From Shewanella psychromarinicola (GTDB taxonomy: Bacteria > Pseudomonadota > Gammaproteobacteria > Enterobacterales > Shewanellaceae): a DNA stretch of 64,000 bases. Below are positions 1 to 8,361 of this stretch, in pieces. Position 1 is the stretch's first letter, and each line of letters begins with the position of its first letter. The notes beneath the pieces are model-generated. The model ran no database searches and was not told where the DNA came from. It was given only the letters and a program-made list of their open reading frames with translations. The position numbers and the translations under genes were made by a program. The DNA is taken from contig NZ_CP034073.1 of the NCBI RefSeq assembly GCF_003855155.1, positions 1,488,001 through 1,552,000 of the forward strand. Reading direction: 5' to 3'.

Positions 1-1
1 A

Positions 2-358
2 TCTGACATGCATAATTTATTCCCTGCCATCGGTGCAGTAAAAGTACTTCGGAGCAACTACAACTTCACTATGTTGTCCTCTGCTGTGTCTGACTTTGGT
101 AGCTGTGATATGCGTATAGATGACCGCAAGGCACAACCACCGATAGCCGCTCGTGGCATTATCGCCCGAACGTACATGTATATAGAGCAGACTTATCCCA
201 AATACAAAATGAGTAAGCAACAAAGTCAATTGATGCAAGTTTGGGACAAACAAGTTCCTGTTTCGAAGTGGGAATGTAAGCGATCAAAGCATATTGAAAA
301 TCTTCAGGGTAATGTAAATACAGTAGTTGATAGCCGTTGTAAATCAGTTGGTCTGTAG
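2..358 (+). CDS. endA: DNA-specific endonuclease I (EndA/Dns family), C-terminal part
   Basis: The reading frame is open from the left edge, so the 5' end lies outside the window. The visible ~118 residues fit the C-terminal half of periplasmic or secreted endonuclease I: DMHNLFPAIG, then IDDRKAQPPIAARGIIART, then a C-terminal block with MSKQQSQLMQVWDKQ, PVSKWECKR and a QGNVNTVV stretch (QGN-NPYV in E. coli EndA). These enzymes cut double-stranded DNA non-specifically with a Mg ion in a beta-beta-alpha metal fold. The family match is by memory of EndA. It is probably the last chromosomal gene before the accessory island that starts right after it. Confidence 0.85.
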   Translation, partial: SDMHNLFPAIGAVKVLRSNYNFTMLSSAVSDFGSCDMRIDDRKAQPPIAARGIIARTYMYIEQTYPKYKMSKQQSQLMQVWDKQVPVSKWECKRSKHIENLQGNVNTVVDSRCKSVGL

Positions 359-389
359 GTGTCTAAATGAACTGTTAGCTCGCTTATGT

Positions 390-402
390 CCCATTATGAG
401 TT
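390..402 (+). repeat. Short direct repeat, left copy (flanks the two-gene module)
   Basis: CCCATTATGAGTT here matches CCCATAATGAGTT at 4062-4074 (12 of 13 bases). The two copies lie outside the 537-3951 gene pair in the same orientation. They could be remnants of an insertion boundary, but 13 bases may match by chance. Confidence 0.3.
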
Positions 403-536
403 CATCACGATTTCTGACTTGCATCATTTTATCTAATGATAGAAACCAAATATCGACTTCGAAATCTATAAAGCAGTGACTAAAATAGATGAGCCACTAC
501 AGTGTTTGTCTAGTTAGGGGCGGTTAAGGACGGGAA

Positions 537-2264
537 ATGCCATTAGAAGAAACAAAAGCCAGGATACTGGCTGCAAGTGAAACGGCAGAGGGACTGCTTG
601 CTCAGGTTAATGATTTGTATGTCGAGGAAATACGGTCTGAAGAGAGAATATTGAAGGATGCTCTGTCTGAGTTGCACAACTCAGGAGAGATTGATCTTGT
701 CGAGATAATAAGAAGTGTAGATAAAAGCTCCTGTGGACACAATTTTTTTACAATTCTGCATGCCTTTGAAGACGTACTACCTTCACTCAATGCAAGTGTT
801 GAAGATGTCCTACGTTGCCTAGTGCACCTCACGCAGCAGTCTGGTAGAGATTTGGCTGGGGCCTTTGAACGCTTCTGTAGCATGGAAGTCAATCGTCCTA
901 GAGATAGTGTTGGATTTATCCTTGCACAAAGTGAGCTAGGTACATATGCCCCTTTTCTCTCTAGTTCAATCCTTACATATGATTCAAATTGTGTGACTGA
1001 AGCTATCCAAATGACTGAAAAACTGATTTCTCATAAAAATGAGGTGGTCAGAACTCAAGCCTATTTTACCTTGGGGATGCTTGATGTTGGTGAAGCTCAC
1101 GCTAATACTATTTGGGACCTGTTTAACATTTGTATCTGTAGCGAACGTGAAAGTGGCTGTTGTGCTGCAATACTTAGATCAATACTACACTTTGGACAAA
1201 CATTTCCATCTTACTGGTTACAGATAGAAGAGCTAATGCCTACATTTGTTGAAGGAGCTCCTCCTGAGGTTCTCCATGAAATATCAAATATTATCGCATT
1301 TCAAAGAATCGATCTCCCCGATGGAATTCTAGGTTATTTGGTAAAGCAGTTAACCAATGTTTCACCGGAACATAATGGCACCATAAGCAACATCAATTGT
1401 ATTTTAGTTAATTTGATTAAGAGTGAGTCATTTTTAAGTGCCGTTGAATTATTGGAATCGCTTTTAGCTATAGGTGTGAAAATCACTGATCTGGGCGACT
1501 TCTCTAATGAGTTACTGAGTCAGCGCAGAGATTTACTTAACCATATTATTACAAGGTGGTTCTTGTCCGGAGAATCATTACTTTGTCATGGTGTCTTAGA
1601 TTTACTTAATGATGTAACTGGCAAAGATATTGAACTAAAAGCAGAGATAGCACTTTTAGATGATGGCGTGAAGCAAGTATTTGTTAGCTACAAGGCTGTA
1701 GGTTGGCTGTTTACGCGGCCTATAGCGGCGGCAAGCTTCATTCTATCTATTTACGAAAGAGCTTCGAGAACTACACGTATAGAGCTTGATAAGGTTTTGT
1801 ATGACCCCTTGCTTTTAAGTTATCCAGGGGAACTTAAGCGATTCTTCCAATCATGCATTGATAAAGGCTTTCAAGTACGCCCATGTGAGCGGTTGCTTGG
1901 TAAGCTTCAGGCTTATCATTCTGATATTGATAAAATATCAGGGCTAAAAGAGTTGATGGCACCGAAAGAAAATATAAGCGTTTATTGGAAAGCATCCAAC
2001 AAGAGTATGCAGGCAGCCTACGAAGATGCATCAAGAGGATCGATTATCGATCTGATAGCAACTAAGCATGCTCTATTGTATGGCAATAGCTCAATTTTCT
2101 ACGTACACCAGGGGGGTAGAGGGCAAGTGCGGCAAGAGATGCAAATGCAGTCCTTTTCTCAATCAACTGAAATGCCAAGGTTGAACGTCTTTGATCCAGT
2201 GTCATTAGATTACATTTTACGAATGTACCGTTTTGAGAGATTGAAAAATGAAGCTGATTCTTAA
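537..2264 (+). CDS. Uncharacterised 575-aa helical protein, first gene of a two-gene module
   Basis: I do not recognise a named family. The protein is cytoplasmic-looking, with no signal peptide or membrane span, and appears almost wholly alpha-helical, with Leu/Ile-rich segments spaced like HEAT- or ARM-type repeats from about residue 90 to 400. The last ~100 residues are more polar (RGSIIDLIATKHALLY, then a Gly/Gln-rich stretch near VHQGGRGQVRQEMQMQSF). The ATG at 537 is preceded by AAGGA at a good distance. Its end overlaps the next gene's start by 17 bp, which implies translational coupling and a shared job. The neighbour has a nuclease-like N-terminus, so a scaffold or sensor role in a defence-type pair is an inference only. 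Confidence 0.75.
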   Translation: MPLEETKARILAASETAEGLLAQVNDLYVEEIRSEERILKDALSELHNSGEIDLVEIIRSVDKSSCGHNFFTILHAFEDVLPSLNASVEDVLRCLVHLTQQSGRDLAGAFERFCSMEVNRPRDSVGFILAQSELGTYAPFLSSSILTYDSNCVTEAIQMTEKLISHKNEVVRTQAYFTLGMLDVGEAHANTIWDLFNICICSERESGCCAAILRSILHFGQTFPSYWLQIEELMPTFVEGAPPEVLHEISNIIAFQRIDLPDGILGYLVKQLTNVSPEHNGTISNINCILVNLIKSESFLSAVELLESLLAIGVKITDLGDFSNELLSQRRDLLNHIITRWFLSGESLLCHGVLDLLNDVTGKDIELKAEIALLDDGVKQVFVSYKAVGWLFTRPIAAASFILSIYERASRTTRIELDKVLYDPLLLSYPGELKRFFQSCIDKGFQVRPCERLLGKLQAYHSDIDKISGLKELMAPKENISVYWKASNKSMQAAYEDASRGSIIDLIATKHALLYGNSSIFYVHQGGRGQVRQEMQMQSFSQSTEMPRLNVFDPVSLDYILRMYRFERLKNEADS

Positions 2265-3951
2265 ACAATACTTAGCCTCGTTGAGAGAGCGCCAAGAATT
2301 GGATGCTGTATTGCCTGATCTATTGAGTTGTATGGGAATGAATGTGTTTATCTCACCTACTCGTGGGGTTAAAGAATATGGCGTTGATATCGCAGCAGTA
2401 GGACAAATAAATGATCAGGAAGAAAAAGTCTATTTGTTCTCGGTAAAGTCTGGGAATCTTACCCGTGAAACTTGGAATGGGAATGCAAACCAAGCTCTTA
2501 GACCTTCGTTAGATGAGATTCAGGATTCATTCATTCCCAGTCGTCTACCACCTGAACATAGGGATAAAAAAATAGTTATCTGCTTATGTTTTGGTGGTGA
2601 TGTTAATTCAGGAATTAGGCAGGAGGTCTCTGGCTATGAGCGGCGGAATACGCGAGACAGTATCTCTTTTGAAGAGTGGAATGGCGATAAGCTCTCTGAG
2701 TTTATTCAACAACACTTACTGAAGGAGGAGCTATTGCCCTGCTCCAGTCAGGCTTTGCTAAGAAAATCCTTGGCTTTGCTTGAGGAGCCTGAAAGTTCAG
2801 TTAAACACTTCTCATTGTTGATTGATGAAGTTTTGTCAAATGTCACAGATGCCGATTCTGTTTCATCGTCCATAACCCGGATTAATGTTTGTTTGTGGGT
2901 TCTTTTTTCTTGGTGTCGTGACGGTGGAAATTTAGAAGCTGCATATCTTTCATCGGAGCGAGCATTACTGCTGGCTTGGGATAAGGTTAAAGACCACTAC
3001 ACGGGAAGGAACAAGCCTTCAAAATCATTCGATAGCATTTTAGCTACATATCAACAAATTACAGATTGCTATGTAGACCGATGTTTAATTCCGTATGTTG
3101 AACTTAAGTACGCACTCTCTCATGCGGTCCACTCGCCATGTTCTGTTGATGTAAATATCAAGCTGCTTGATGTACTAGGACGCTTGGCGATCAAAGGGCA
3201 CTGGACTTTGGACTCACTGTTAGAGAGTTATGCAGAAAGTCCACCGACTGATGGAGAAAGTGAAGAGCAGGAAGGAATTCGCCTACGCCTCCAAGAGATA
3301 ACCGAGTCAATTAATCTCTTGGTTGTTAATAATCCAATGTTGCTGTCTCCGTACAAAGACTCACAGGCTATTGATCTTGGCTTAGCTTTAATCTTGCTTT
3401 CAAGTAATTCTGATCTTGATGAGTTTGTGAAGAGTTGGATATCGGAAGTGGTCTATATGTGCACTTTCTCTTTCGAGAGTGATGGTATGTATCCAATTGT
3501 GTATAATTCTTATGAAAAGCTGCTTGAGCATAAAAATAGAGATAAGGCCGATAGTAACTATAAGAATAAAGTTACGGAAGCTAGTGTCTTATACCCACTC
3601 TTAGCGGTTTTTTGCTCTCTGTATAAACTAGATTCAGTAAGCCAAAACTTGGAGCAGTTTGCCAAAGATAAACTTACACATAGTACGCTACAGTATTGGT
3701 ATCCAAACCAAAACAGTGAGCAAAATATGTACTCTAACTCGGATAGGCATGGTTCTGCGACAACTGACTTCCCTATGAATGGAAGCGCAGCGATAGAGCG
3801 CATAAAGCAAGAATGTGGCAATGCTGATTCGTTCAAGAAAATGTCAGCAGTCACTAAAGGGAAGGATCCTTTGATATTGACAGCGTGTCGTTGCTACCGA
3901 TATCCAGTTCCTTTTCATTACCTTGAGGACTGGCTCAATGTATCTGAGTAA
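2248..3951 (+). CDS. Uncharacterised 567-aa protein with a PD-(D/E)XK-like N-terminal domain
   Basis: The first ~160 residues look like a restriction-endonuclease-fold domain. Helix RERQELDAVLPDLLSCMG is followed by a strand, then KEYGVDIAAVG (Asp47) and YLFSVKSGN (Lys67). This resembles the GxD...(E/Q/S)xK core of Mrr-like nucleases, although the usual Glu/Gln before xK is Ser here. The remaining ~400 residues are mostly helical with no motif I recognise. The start overlaps the upstream gene by 17 bp, so the two form a tight bicistron. The context (accessory island, mobile elements on the right) suggests a nuclease effector paired with a helical-repeat partner, perhaps antiphage. Function is not shown by the sequence, and catalytic competence is uncertain. 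Confidence 0.7.
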   Translation: MKLILKQYLASLRERQELDAVLPDLLSCMGMNVFISPTRGVKEYGVDIAAVGQINDQEEKVYLFSVKSGNLTRETWNGNANQALRPSLDEIQDSFIPSRLPPEHRDKKIVICLCFGGDVNSGIRQEVSGYERRNTRDSISFEEWNGDKLSEFIQQHLLKEELLPCSSQALLRKSLALLEEPESSVKHFSLLIDEVLSNVTDADSVSSSITRINVCLWVLFSWCRDGGNLEAAYLSSERALLLAWDKVKDHYTGRNKPSKSFDSILATYQQITDCYVDRCLIPYVELKYALSHAVHSPCSVDVNIKLLDVLGRLAIKGHWTLDSLLESYAESPPTDGESEEQEGIRLRLQEITESINLLVVNNPMLLSPYKDSQAIDLGLALILLSSNSDLDEFVKSWISEVVYMCTFSFESDGMYPIVYNSYEKLLEHKNRDKADSNYKNKVTEASVLYPLLAVFCSLYKLDSVSQNLEQFAKDKLTHSTLQYWYPNQNSEQNMYSNSDRHGSATTDFPMNGSAAIERIKQECGNADSFKKMSAVTKGKDPLILTACRCYRYPVPFHYLEDWLNVSE

Positions 3952-4061
3952 ATAGCAAAGTCTGAGATTATTAGACTCTTTTTGTGGTAAGTGAAATTCA
4001 ATGATTAGTAGAGCATTATCACTACTAATCTGTGTTTCGCTAAACATATAACTCATTTTTC

Positions 4062-4074
4062 CCCATAATGAGTT
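4062..4074 (+). repeat. Short direct repeat, right copy
   Basis: CCCATAATGAGTT, partner of the copy at 390-402. It also forms the right arm of an imperfect hairpin with AACTCA at 4050-4055, so part of the match may come from a terminator-like structure after the two-gene module. Confidence 0.3.
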
Positions 4075-4203
4075 TCGATTATTTTATGTTAGCTTTCCTA
4101 TTGCCAAAGTTGACTTACTTTTTCTTATGCAACAATGTGTACTTTCAGTTGACGAGTCATCAACTTTAATCGGACTGAACTAACTATCCTTTTGGGAGCA
4201 CGG

Positions 4204-4338
4204 ATGTACATAGAGCAGGTTGCAAAGGAGCTAGAACGGTTATCAAATGCAGTTGATAGTGGTTTTTTTGATGACGCTAGAGAAGGAACCGAGAACCTAC
4301 ATGAGCGAATAATTGATGGACTGGATAGAAACGCTACC
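4204..4338 (+). pseudogene. 5' fragment of a small unknown gene cut by IS-B copy 1
   Basis: An ATG at 4204 follows GGGAG at suitable spacing. It opens a charged helical peptide (MYIEQVAKELERLSNAVDSG...) that runs about 45 codons before the IS-B end near 4338. The reading frame then continues 48 bases into the element to a stop at 4386. I do not recognise the family. The right flank of the IS (7268 on) does not restore this gene cleanly and no target duplication is visible, so the two flanks may come from different genes. Confidence 0.5.
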
Positions 4339-4413
4339 CCCCTGTGTCAGGATTGTTGTCACCCCTTAAAATCATCCAATAATTAAATAGAGGGGGCGGT
4401 CAATGAGAGCTCA

Positions 4414-4911
4414 ATGGCACGATATTCATCTGAACGTAAAGAAGCAGTTTTAAAGAAGTTATTGCCTCCCCACAATATGACCGTCATGGAAGTGGCACGT
4501 AGTGAAGGGATCGCCTACCAAACCCTGTATCATTGGCGCGATAAAGCTAAAAAAGAGGGTCGCCCAGTGCCAGGTAAAAAATTGACCAGTAATGATTGGT
4601 CGGCCGAAGCTAAGTTTGCCGTTCTCATTGAAACAGCGCCAATGTCTGAAGCTGAAGTAAGCCAATATTGCCGAGAAAATGGTTTGTTTCGAGAACAAGT
4701 TCAGCAGTGGAAACAAGATTGTTTAGGGGGCTTTACGACAAGTGAAGTTCAAGCCAAAACGATTAAGCAGCAAGCCAAATCAGACAAAGCAGAAATCAAA
4801 TCCCTGCAACGAGAGCTACGCTACAAAGAGAAGGCGTTAGCAGAAACAGCGGCTTTACTGGTGCTTAGAAAAAAGCTCAATGCGCTTTGGGAGGACGACA
4901 ACGAGGTGTAA
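4414..4911 (+). pseudogene. IS-B OrfA (HTH transposase subunit), 3' end altered by IS-A
   Basis: The 165-residue protein starts MARYSSERKEAVLKKLL and has an N-terminal helix-turn-helix (VMEVARSEGIAYQTLYHWR), a second HTH-like segment around residues 65-95 and a C-terminal coiled coil that normally serves as the leucine zipper of IS3 OrfA. In copy 2 the protein ends EDDNEES. Here IS-A adds a different end (EDDNEV) and removes the downstream frameshift region, so OrfA may be made but OrfAB cannot. Confidence 0.85.
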
Positions 4912-4973
4912 TGGTCTAATGAAACTGTAGAGATTTATAGCTTAAAATAAGCAAAATCTTAAAGGTATTTATT

Positions 4974-5285
4974 ATGATTAGAAAAACTAAAATCACTGTC
5001 AGCCCTCTTCAAAAATTAGAATATGCCAAGCTGATGGTCGAACAGGGTTACACGAACAAGCAAATTGAAGATATGTCAGGTGCAGGTAAATCTGCGGTGT
5101 CTAGATGGAAAGTGCAGTACCAGGCTGAATTAGCCGGTAAAACACCGAAAAATGTCAAAGCATTAACTGAAGAACAACGAAGAATACAGCTTCTAGAAGC
5201 CCAACTAAAACAAGCCATGAGGGATAATGATATCTTAAAAAAGGCTGCAGCTTTCTTCATTCGAGACAATCAAAACTTAAAATGA
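4974..5285 (+). CDS. IS-A OrfA, transposase DNA-binding subunit
   Basis: A 103-aa IS3-family OrfA. It has a helix-turn-helix (YTNKQIEDMSGAGKSAVSRW, about residues 26-45) and a C-terminal leucine-zipper-like helix (QLLEAQLKQAMRDNDILKKA). A run AAAAAAG at 5237-5243 is a classical slippery site, so a -1 frameshift can fuse OrfA to OrfB to make the active transposase. OrfA overlaps the orfB start by 4 bp. Confidence 0.95.
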   Translation: MIRKTKITVSPLQKLEYAKLMVEQGYTNKQIEDMSGAGKSAVSRWKVQYQAELAGKTPKNVKALTEEQRRIQLLEAQLKQAMRDNDILKKAAAFFIRDNQNLK

Positions 5286-6133
5286 TGCGCGAAGTAAAGA
5301 AAGCAAACCCAGGCTTTAAAATGAGTGAATTATGCCGAGTATTCGAGATCAGTTGTAGTAGTCTCTATTACAAACCGATCCCAAAAAGCGTTGAAAAACA
5401 GGCTCAGATACAATTGATAGAGCAAGCTTTCTCTGAGTCACACTCGACGTATGGCAAACGTCGAATACAGGCTGATTTATTAGATTTAAATTGTAAGGTT
5501 GGGGTTTACGCCATAGCTAGCGTAATGAAAAAATTGGGATTAATAGCGATTAAGCCAAAGAAAAAGCATTACTATCCAAATCAAGGTGAGGAGCAAGTTT
5601 ACGCACCTAATTTGCTTAGACGACAGTTTAACCCTACGACTTATAATACCCATTGGGTGGGTGATATTACCTATATAAAATCACATCAGGGGTGGAGTTA
5701 TTTAGCCTGTGTACTTGATTTAGGGACCAAAGAAATCGTTGGGTATGCCTTATCAAGCCAACCCAATGCAGCGTTAGCGACAGCGGCATTAAATAACGCG
5801 ATACAACGTCAGAGGCCAAATACACAGGAGTTGATGTTTCACTCAGACCAGGGTTGTCAGTACTCAGCTAAGGTGTTCAGAGAAAAGCTAAAGCACTTAG
5901 GCATTGAACAAAGTATGAGTCGTAGAGGAAATTGTTGGGATAATGCGGTGATGGAACGATTTTTTAGGAGTTTAAAGACTGAAAGATTAAACCGTTTAGC
6001 TTTTACCAATCACAGCGCAGTAGTGAGCGTGGTTGAGCAATATATTCAGTTCTACAATTACAAACGCAGACATTCGGCAATAGATTATAAGACGCCACAT
6101 CAGAAATATAATGAGTTAAAAAAAGCGGCTTAA
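5282..6133 (+). CDS. IS-A OrfB, DDE integrase-type transposase
   Basis: A 283-aa rve-type catalytic subunit with an N-terminal HTH_21 region (STYGKRRIQADL) followed by the three catalytic acids: Asp in HWVGDITYI, Asp in MFHSDQGCQYSA and Glu in NCWDNAVMERFFRSLK. The length and motifs fit an intact IS3-family enzyme. It overlaps orfA by 4 bp and is probably expressed mainly as an OrfAB frameshift fusion. Confidence 0.95.
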   Translation: MMREVKKANPGFKMSELCRVFEISCSSLYYKPIPKSVEKQAQIQLIEQAFSESHSTYGKRRIQADLLDLNCKVGVYAIASVMKKLGLIAIKPKKKHYYPNQGEEQVYAPNLLRRQFNPTTYNTHWVGDITYIKSHQGWSYLACVLDLGTKEIVGYALSSQPNAALATAALNNAIQRQRPNTQELMFHSDQGCQYSAKVFREKLKHLGIEQSMSRRGNCWDNAVMERFFRSLKTERLNRLAFTNHSAVVSVVEQYIQFYNYKRRHSAIDYKTPHQKYNELKKAA

Positions 6134-6178
6134 AATCTCTCCAGAAATACTTGACCATTACAAGGAGAGTTAACGCCT

Positions 6179-7228
6179 TTGCCTAAGCGCATAACATTGG
6201 TGAATTTAATACAAGAAGCGTATGCCCACGGTGCACGTCTTTACAAGGCTTGCGCTGAAGCAGAGCTAAGTAAGCGGACGTATCGGCGCTGGTATCGAGC
6301 AGGAAAAGTACAAGCTGATTTAAGGCCCTCGGCGGTAAGACAGGAGCCAGCCAACAAGCTTAGTGATGACGAGGAAAAGCTGATACTGGCAACCTCGAAT
6401 GAGGCAAGGTTTGCGAGTCTACCTCCCTCACAAATCGTGCCGACGCTGCTTGATGAAGGGGTCTATATCGCTTCAGAGTCGAGTTTTTACCGAGTGTTAA
6501 AAGCCAATGCTCAATTAAATCGACGTGGACGAAGCCAAAGCATAACAAAAAGAAGTAAACCAGATGCTTATGTTGCAGATGGGCCGAACAAAGTGTGGTC
6601 TTGGGATATCACTTATTTAGCTTCGGTCATCAAAGGACGCTTTTATTATCTATATATGTTTGAGGATATTTATAGCCGTAAGGTTGTGGGTTATGAAGTC
6701 CATGAACGTGAATGTGGTGAGCTAGCGGCCGAGTTAATGCAACGCAATATGCTGCGTGAGCAATGCTTTAAGAAGCCACTGGTATTGCACTCAGATAATG
6801 GTGCTCCGATGAAGTCGTTAACAATGAAAGCCAAGCTTGAAGAGTTGGGCGTTACCGCGTCATTAAGCCGCCCGAGTGTCAGTAACGATAACCCTTACTC
6901 CGAGTCGCTGTTTAGAACATTAAAGTATCGGCCAGAATGGCCTAGCTCTGGCTTTAAAAGCATCACCGAAGCACGAGAATGGGTCGAAGTATTTGTGACT
7001 TGGTACAATACTAAGCATAAACACAGCAAGCTCAACTTTGTGTCACCGAGTGAGCGTCATGCGATGCAAGACAGGACTATTTTATCTAAGCGTAAGATAG
7101 TGCTAGAGGAAGCGAGGTCAAGAAATCCTAAACGCTGGCCAAACGGTATAAGGAATTGTGACGCTGTAGGTGAAGTCACACTGAACCCAGATAAGAAGTC
7201 TGAAACAGAAACAAGAAATGCAGCTTAA
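6179..7228 (+). pseudogene. IS-B OrfB (DDE transposase) separated from OrfA by IS-A
   Basis: A 349-aa catalytic subunit opening at a TTG. Motifs are an N-terminal HTH (AEAELSKRTYRRWYRAGK), Asp in VWSWDITYL, Asp in LVLHSDNGAPM and Glu in NDNPYSESLFRTLK. The full C-terminus (PDKKSETETRNAA) survives here but is lost in copy 2. Normal expression by frameshift from OrfA is blocked by the 1256-bp IS-A insertion, so the copy is probably inactive. It differs from copy 2 at one visible residue (SKRKIVLEE versus SKREIVLEE). Confidence 0.85.
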
Positions 7229-7267
7229 AATTTAAGTAAAGAGTGCCAACTACCTTGAAAAACACCG

Positions 7268-7393
7268 CGTGTACACCTTTATTAGTAATGGCTCTCATAT
7301 CCCGTTCGGTTTTACTGAGGCGGAATTTGTTCGTTTAGGTCGAAACATGTGCACTTCAATGTGTTATTTTGTCATCAAGAAGTACAATGCCTA
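7268..7393 (+). pseudogene. 3' fragment of an unknown gene after IS-B
   Basis: Directly after the IS-B end the frame RVYTFISNGSHIPFG... stays open for 41 codons to a TAA at 7391-7393. It looks like a genuine coding tail (FTEAEFVRLGRN, CYFVIKKYNA) but I cannot name the family. It may or may not be the other half of the gene that starts at 4204: no target repeat flanks the IS and a clean in-frame join cannot be made. Confidence 0.4.
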
Positions 7394-7489
7394 AAATGTA
7401 ATTAAACGAAACTAAAACAGTGGGTTATGTTTCGCTTTGTTCCACATATTTACCCACTTTTTTGTCCGCTTATTGCGGCGTTATGTACA
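7389..7489 (+). other. Possible integron attC-like site before the DUF4145 gene
   Basis: The stretch ends with GCGGCGTTATGT, matching the GTTRRRY core at the end of Vibrio-type attC repeats. It contains an inner inverted pair GTGGGT...ACCCAC (about 7424-7460). The left inverse core is not clean (GCCTAAA rather than RYYYAAC). A near match to the complementary core, ACATAA, lies just after the next gene at 8284, as expected if 7483-8290 is one cassette. Confidence 0.4.
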
Positions 7490-7509
7490 AAATTTAAGGT
7501 ACGTATAAA

Positions 7510-8265
7510 GTGTTAGACAATTATTTCGATTATATAAACAAAAGATTCACAGTTAGCTTCACTGAGCACGATATGCCTCCCGTTTTGTGTCCACATTGTT
7601 TTACTGGTGAGATTAAGTTGGATATTAAGACGTTTTCATTTGAGGAAAACCCTGATTCTAAAGCACTTCATTCTGACCCTGATTTTGAAGCGGATTGGAT
7701 TGAGTATAGGTATTCGGGCTCTTTCCTTTGCCAAAACTGTAACGGTCGTACATACAGCTGTGGAACAGGTCGGCATCATGTATTCCCACCTCAAGGTCCT
7801 GGCGAAGAATATGAGGACTTCCCTATTTTTTATCCGAAGTATTTTGAGCCGGCAATTCCTTTATTTCTAATCCACAATAAATGCCCGAAGTCAGTTCAAG
7901 ACTTGTTGTTTTCATCGTTTAAACTAGCATGGACCGACGTCTCCGCTTCAGCAAACAAACTAAGGATAGCCCTTGAAACCTTGCTTAATACAATTGATCC
8001 CGAGCTGGCGAAAATCAAAGTACTGCACAAAAGAATAGAAGCTTTTAGTAAATTGCAGCCTGAAGTCTCTGAATTGTTAATGGCAATTAAATGGTTAGGG
8101 AACGAAGCGAGTCATGAGGGCTCGCTAAAAGAACACGATCTGGCTTTTGCATATGAAGTTATGGAATTATCGATTAACCGCCTTTTTGATGATTCTGAGG
8201 ATAAAATTAAGCAGCTAGTAGAACTAGTTAACAAAAACAAAGGTAAGCCATTCCAAGAGTGGTAA
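7510..8265 (+). CDS. DUF4145-containing protein, likely cassette gene
   Basis: A 251-aa soluble protein. The N-terminal part has a zinc-ribbon-like set of cysteines (CPHC near residue 28 and CQNC near 77). The C-terminal part fits DUF4145: SASANKLRIALETLLN, LHKRIEAF, then MAIKWLGNEASHEGSL and an ISINRLF-type closing helix. DUF4145 is common in defence and mobile contexts but has no settled biochemical role. The start is GTG at 7510, because an in-frame stop lies five codons upstream. The gene sits 21 bp after an attC-like GTTATGT core and is followed by a near-complementary ACATAA core, so it looks like an integron cassette. Confidence 0.7.
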   Translation: MLDNYFDYINKRFTVSFTEHDMPPVLCPHCFTGEIKLDIKTFSFEENPDSKALHSDPDFEADWIEYRYSGSFLCQNCNGRTYSCGTGRHHVFPPQGPGEEYEDFPIFYPKYFEPAIPLFLIHNKCPKSVQDLLFSSFKLAWTDVSASANKLRIALETLLNTIDPELAKIKVLHKRIEAFSKLQPEVSELLMAIKWLGNEASHEGSLKEHDLAFAYEVMELSINRLFDDSEDKIKQLVELVNKNKGKPFQEW

Positions 8266-8288
8266 GTGTTGGTGTGGTTTTGCACATA

Positions 8289-8361
8289 ATCGGGTAGCCG
8301 GAGGTATCTAGCCTCCAGCCCCACACCACCCTGCATGCGGCTCCGCACAGGGTGGTTCATT
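8289..8361 (-). mobile_element. 3' stub of a group II intron inserted in an attC core
   Basis: Read on the minus strand, this stretch has a domain V-like hairpin (GAACCACCCTGTGCGGAGCC then GCATGCAGGGTGGTG) followed by a domain VI-like stem (GGAGGCTAGATACCTCC) and an end CTACCCGAT, in the order seen at the 3' ends of bacterial group II introns. The next bases are TATGTGC, which is the bottom strand of an ACATAAC inverse core. Group IIC-attC introns are known to insert in the bottom strand of this core after TTGT. No reverse transcriptase or ribozyme 5' part follows, so the element is truncated. Confidence 0.6.

Larger units (their letters stand above)
4907..6162 (+). mobile_element. IS-A copy 1, complete IS3-family element (1256 bp)
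   Basis: The ends are TGTAATGGTCTAATG (left) and the reverse complement of TGTAATGGTCAAGTA (right), giving terminal inverted repeats with TG...CA tips. The target duplication AGG (4904-4906 and 6163-6165) is confirmed by the empty junction preserved in IS-B copy 2. It holds orfA and orfB. The OrfA and OrfB translations are identical in all three copies of this window, and all three have intact 3-bp duplications, so spread was recent. Confidence 0.95.
4338..7267 (+). mobile_element. IS-B copy 1, IS3-family element interrupted by IS-A
   Basis: Comparison with the inverted copy at 11873-14802 sets the ends: both copies share sequence from CCCCCTGTGTCAGGATTG to ACCTTGAAAAACACCG, and both are 2930 bp with their IS-A insertion (1671 bp without it and its 3-bp target repeat). 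It encodes a helix-turn-helix OrfA and a DDE OrfB typical of the IS3 family. IS-A sits at the orfA/orfB junction, so this copy cannot make the OrfAB fusion. No target duplication is visible at the outer ends, unlike copy 2, which suggests a deletion or exchange next to this copy. Confidence 0.85.

Noticed and set aside
390..4074. Claiming the 13-bp CCCATNATGAGTT repeats as true attachment sites
   Set aside because: Too short and with one mismatch; the right copy is also part of a hairpin, so I list them only as low-confidence repeats.
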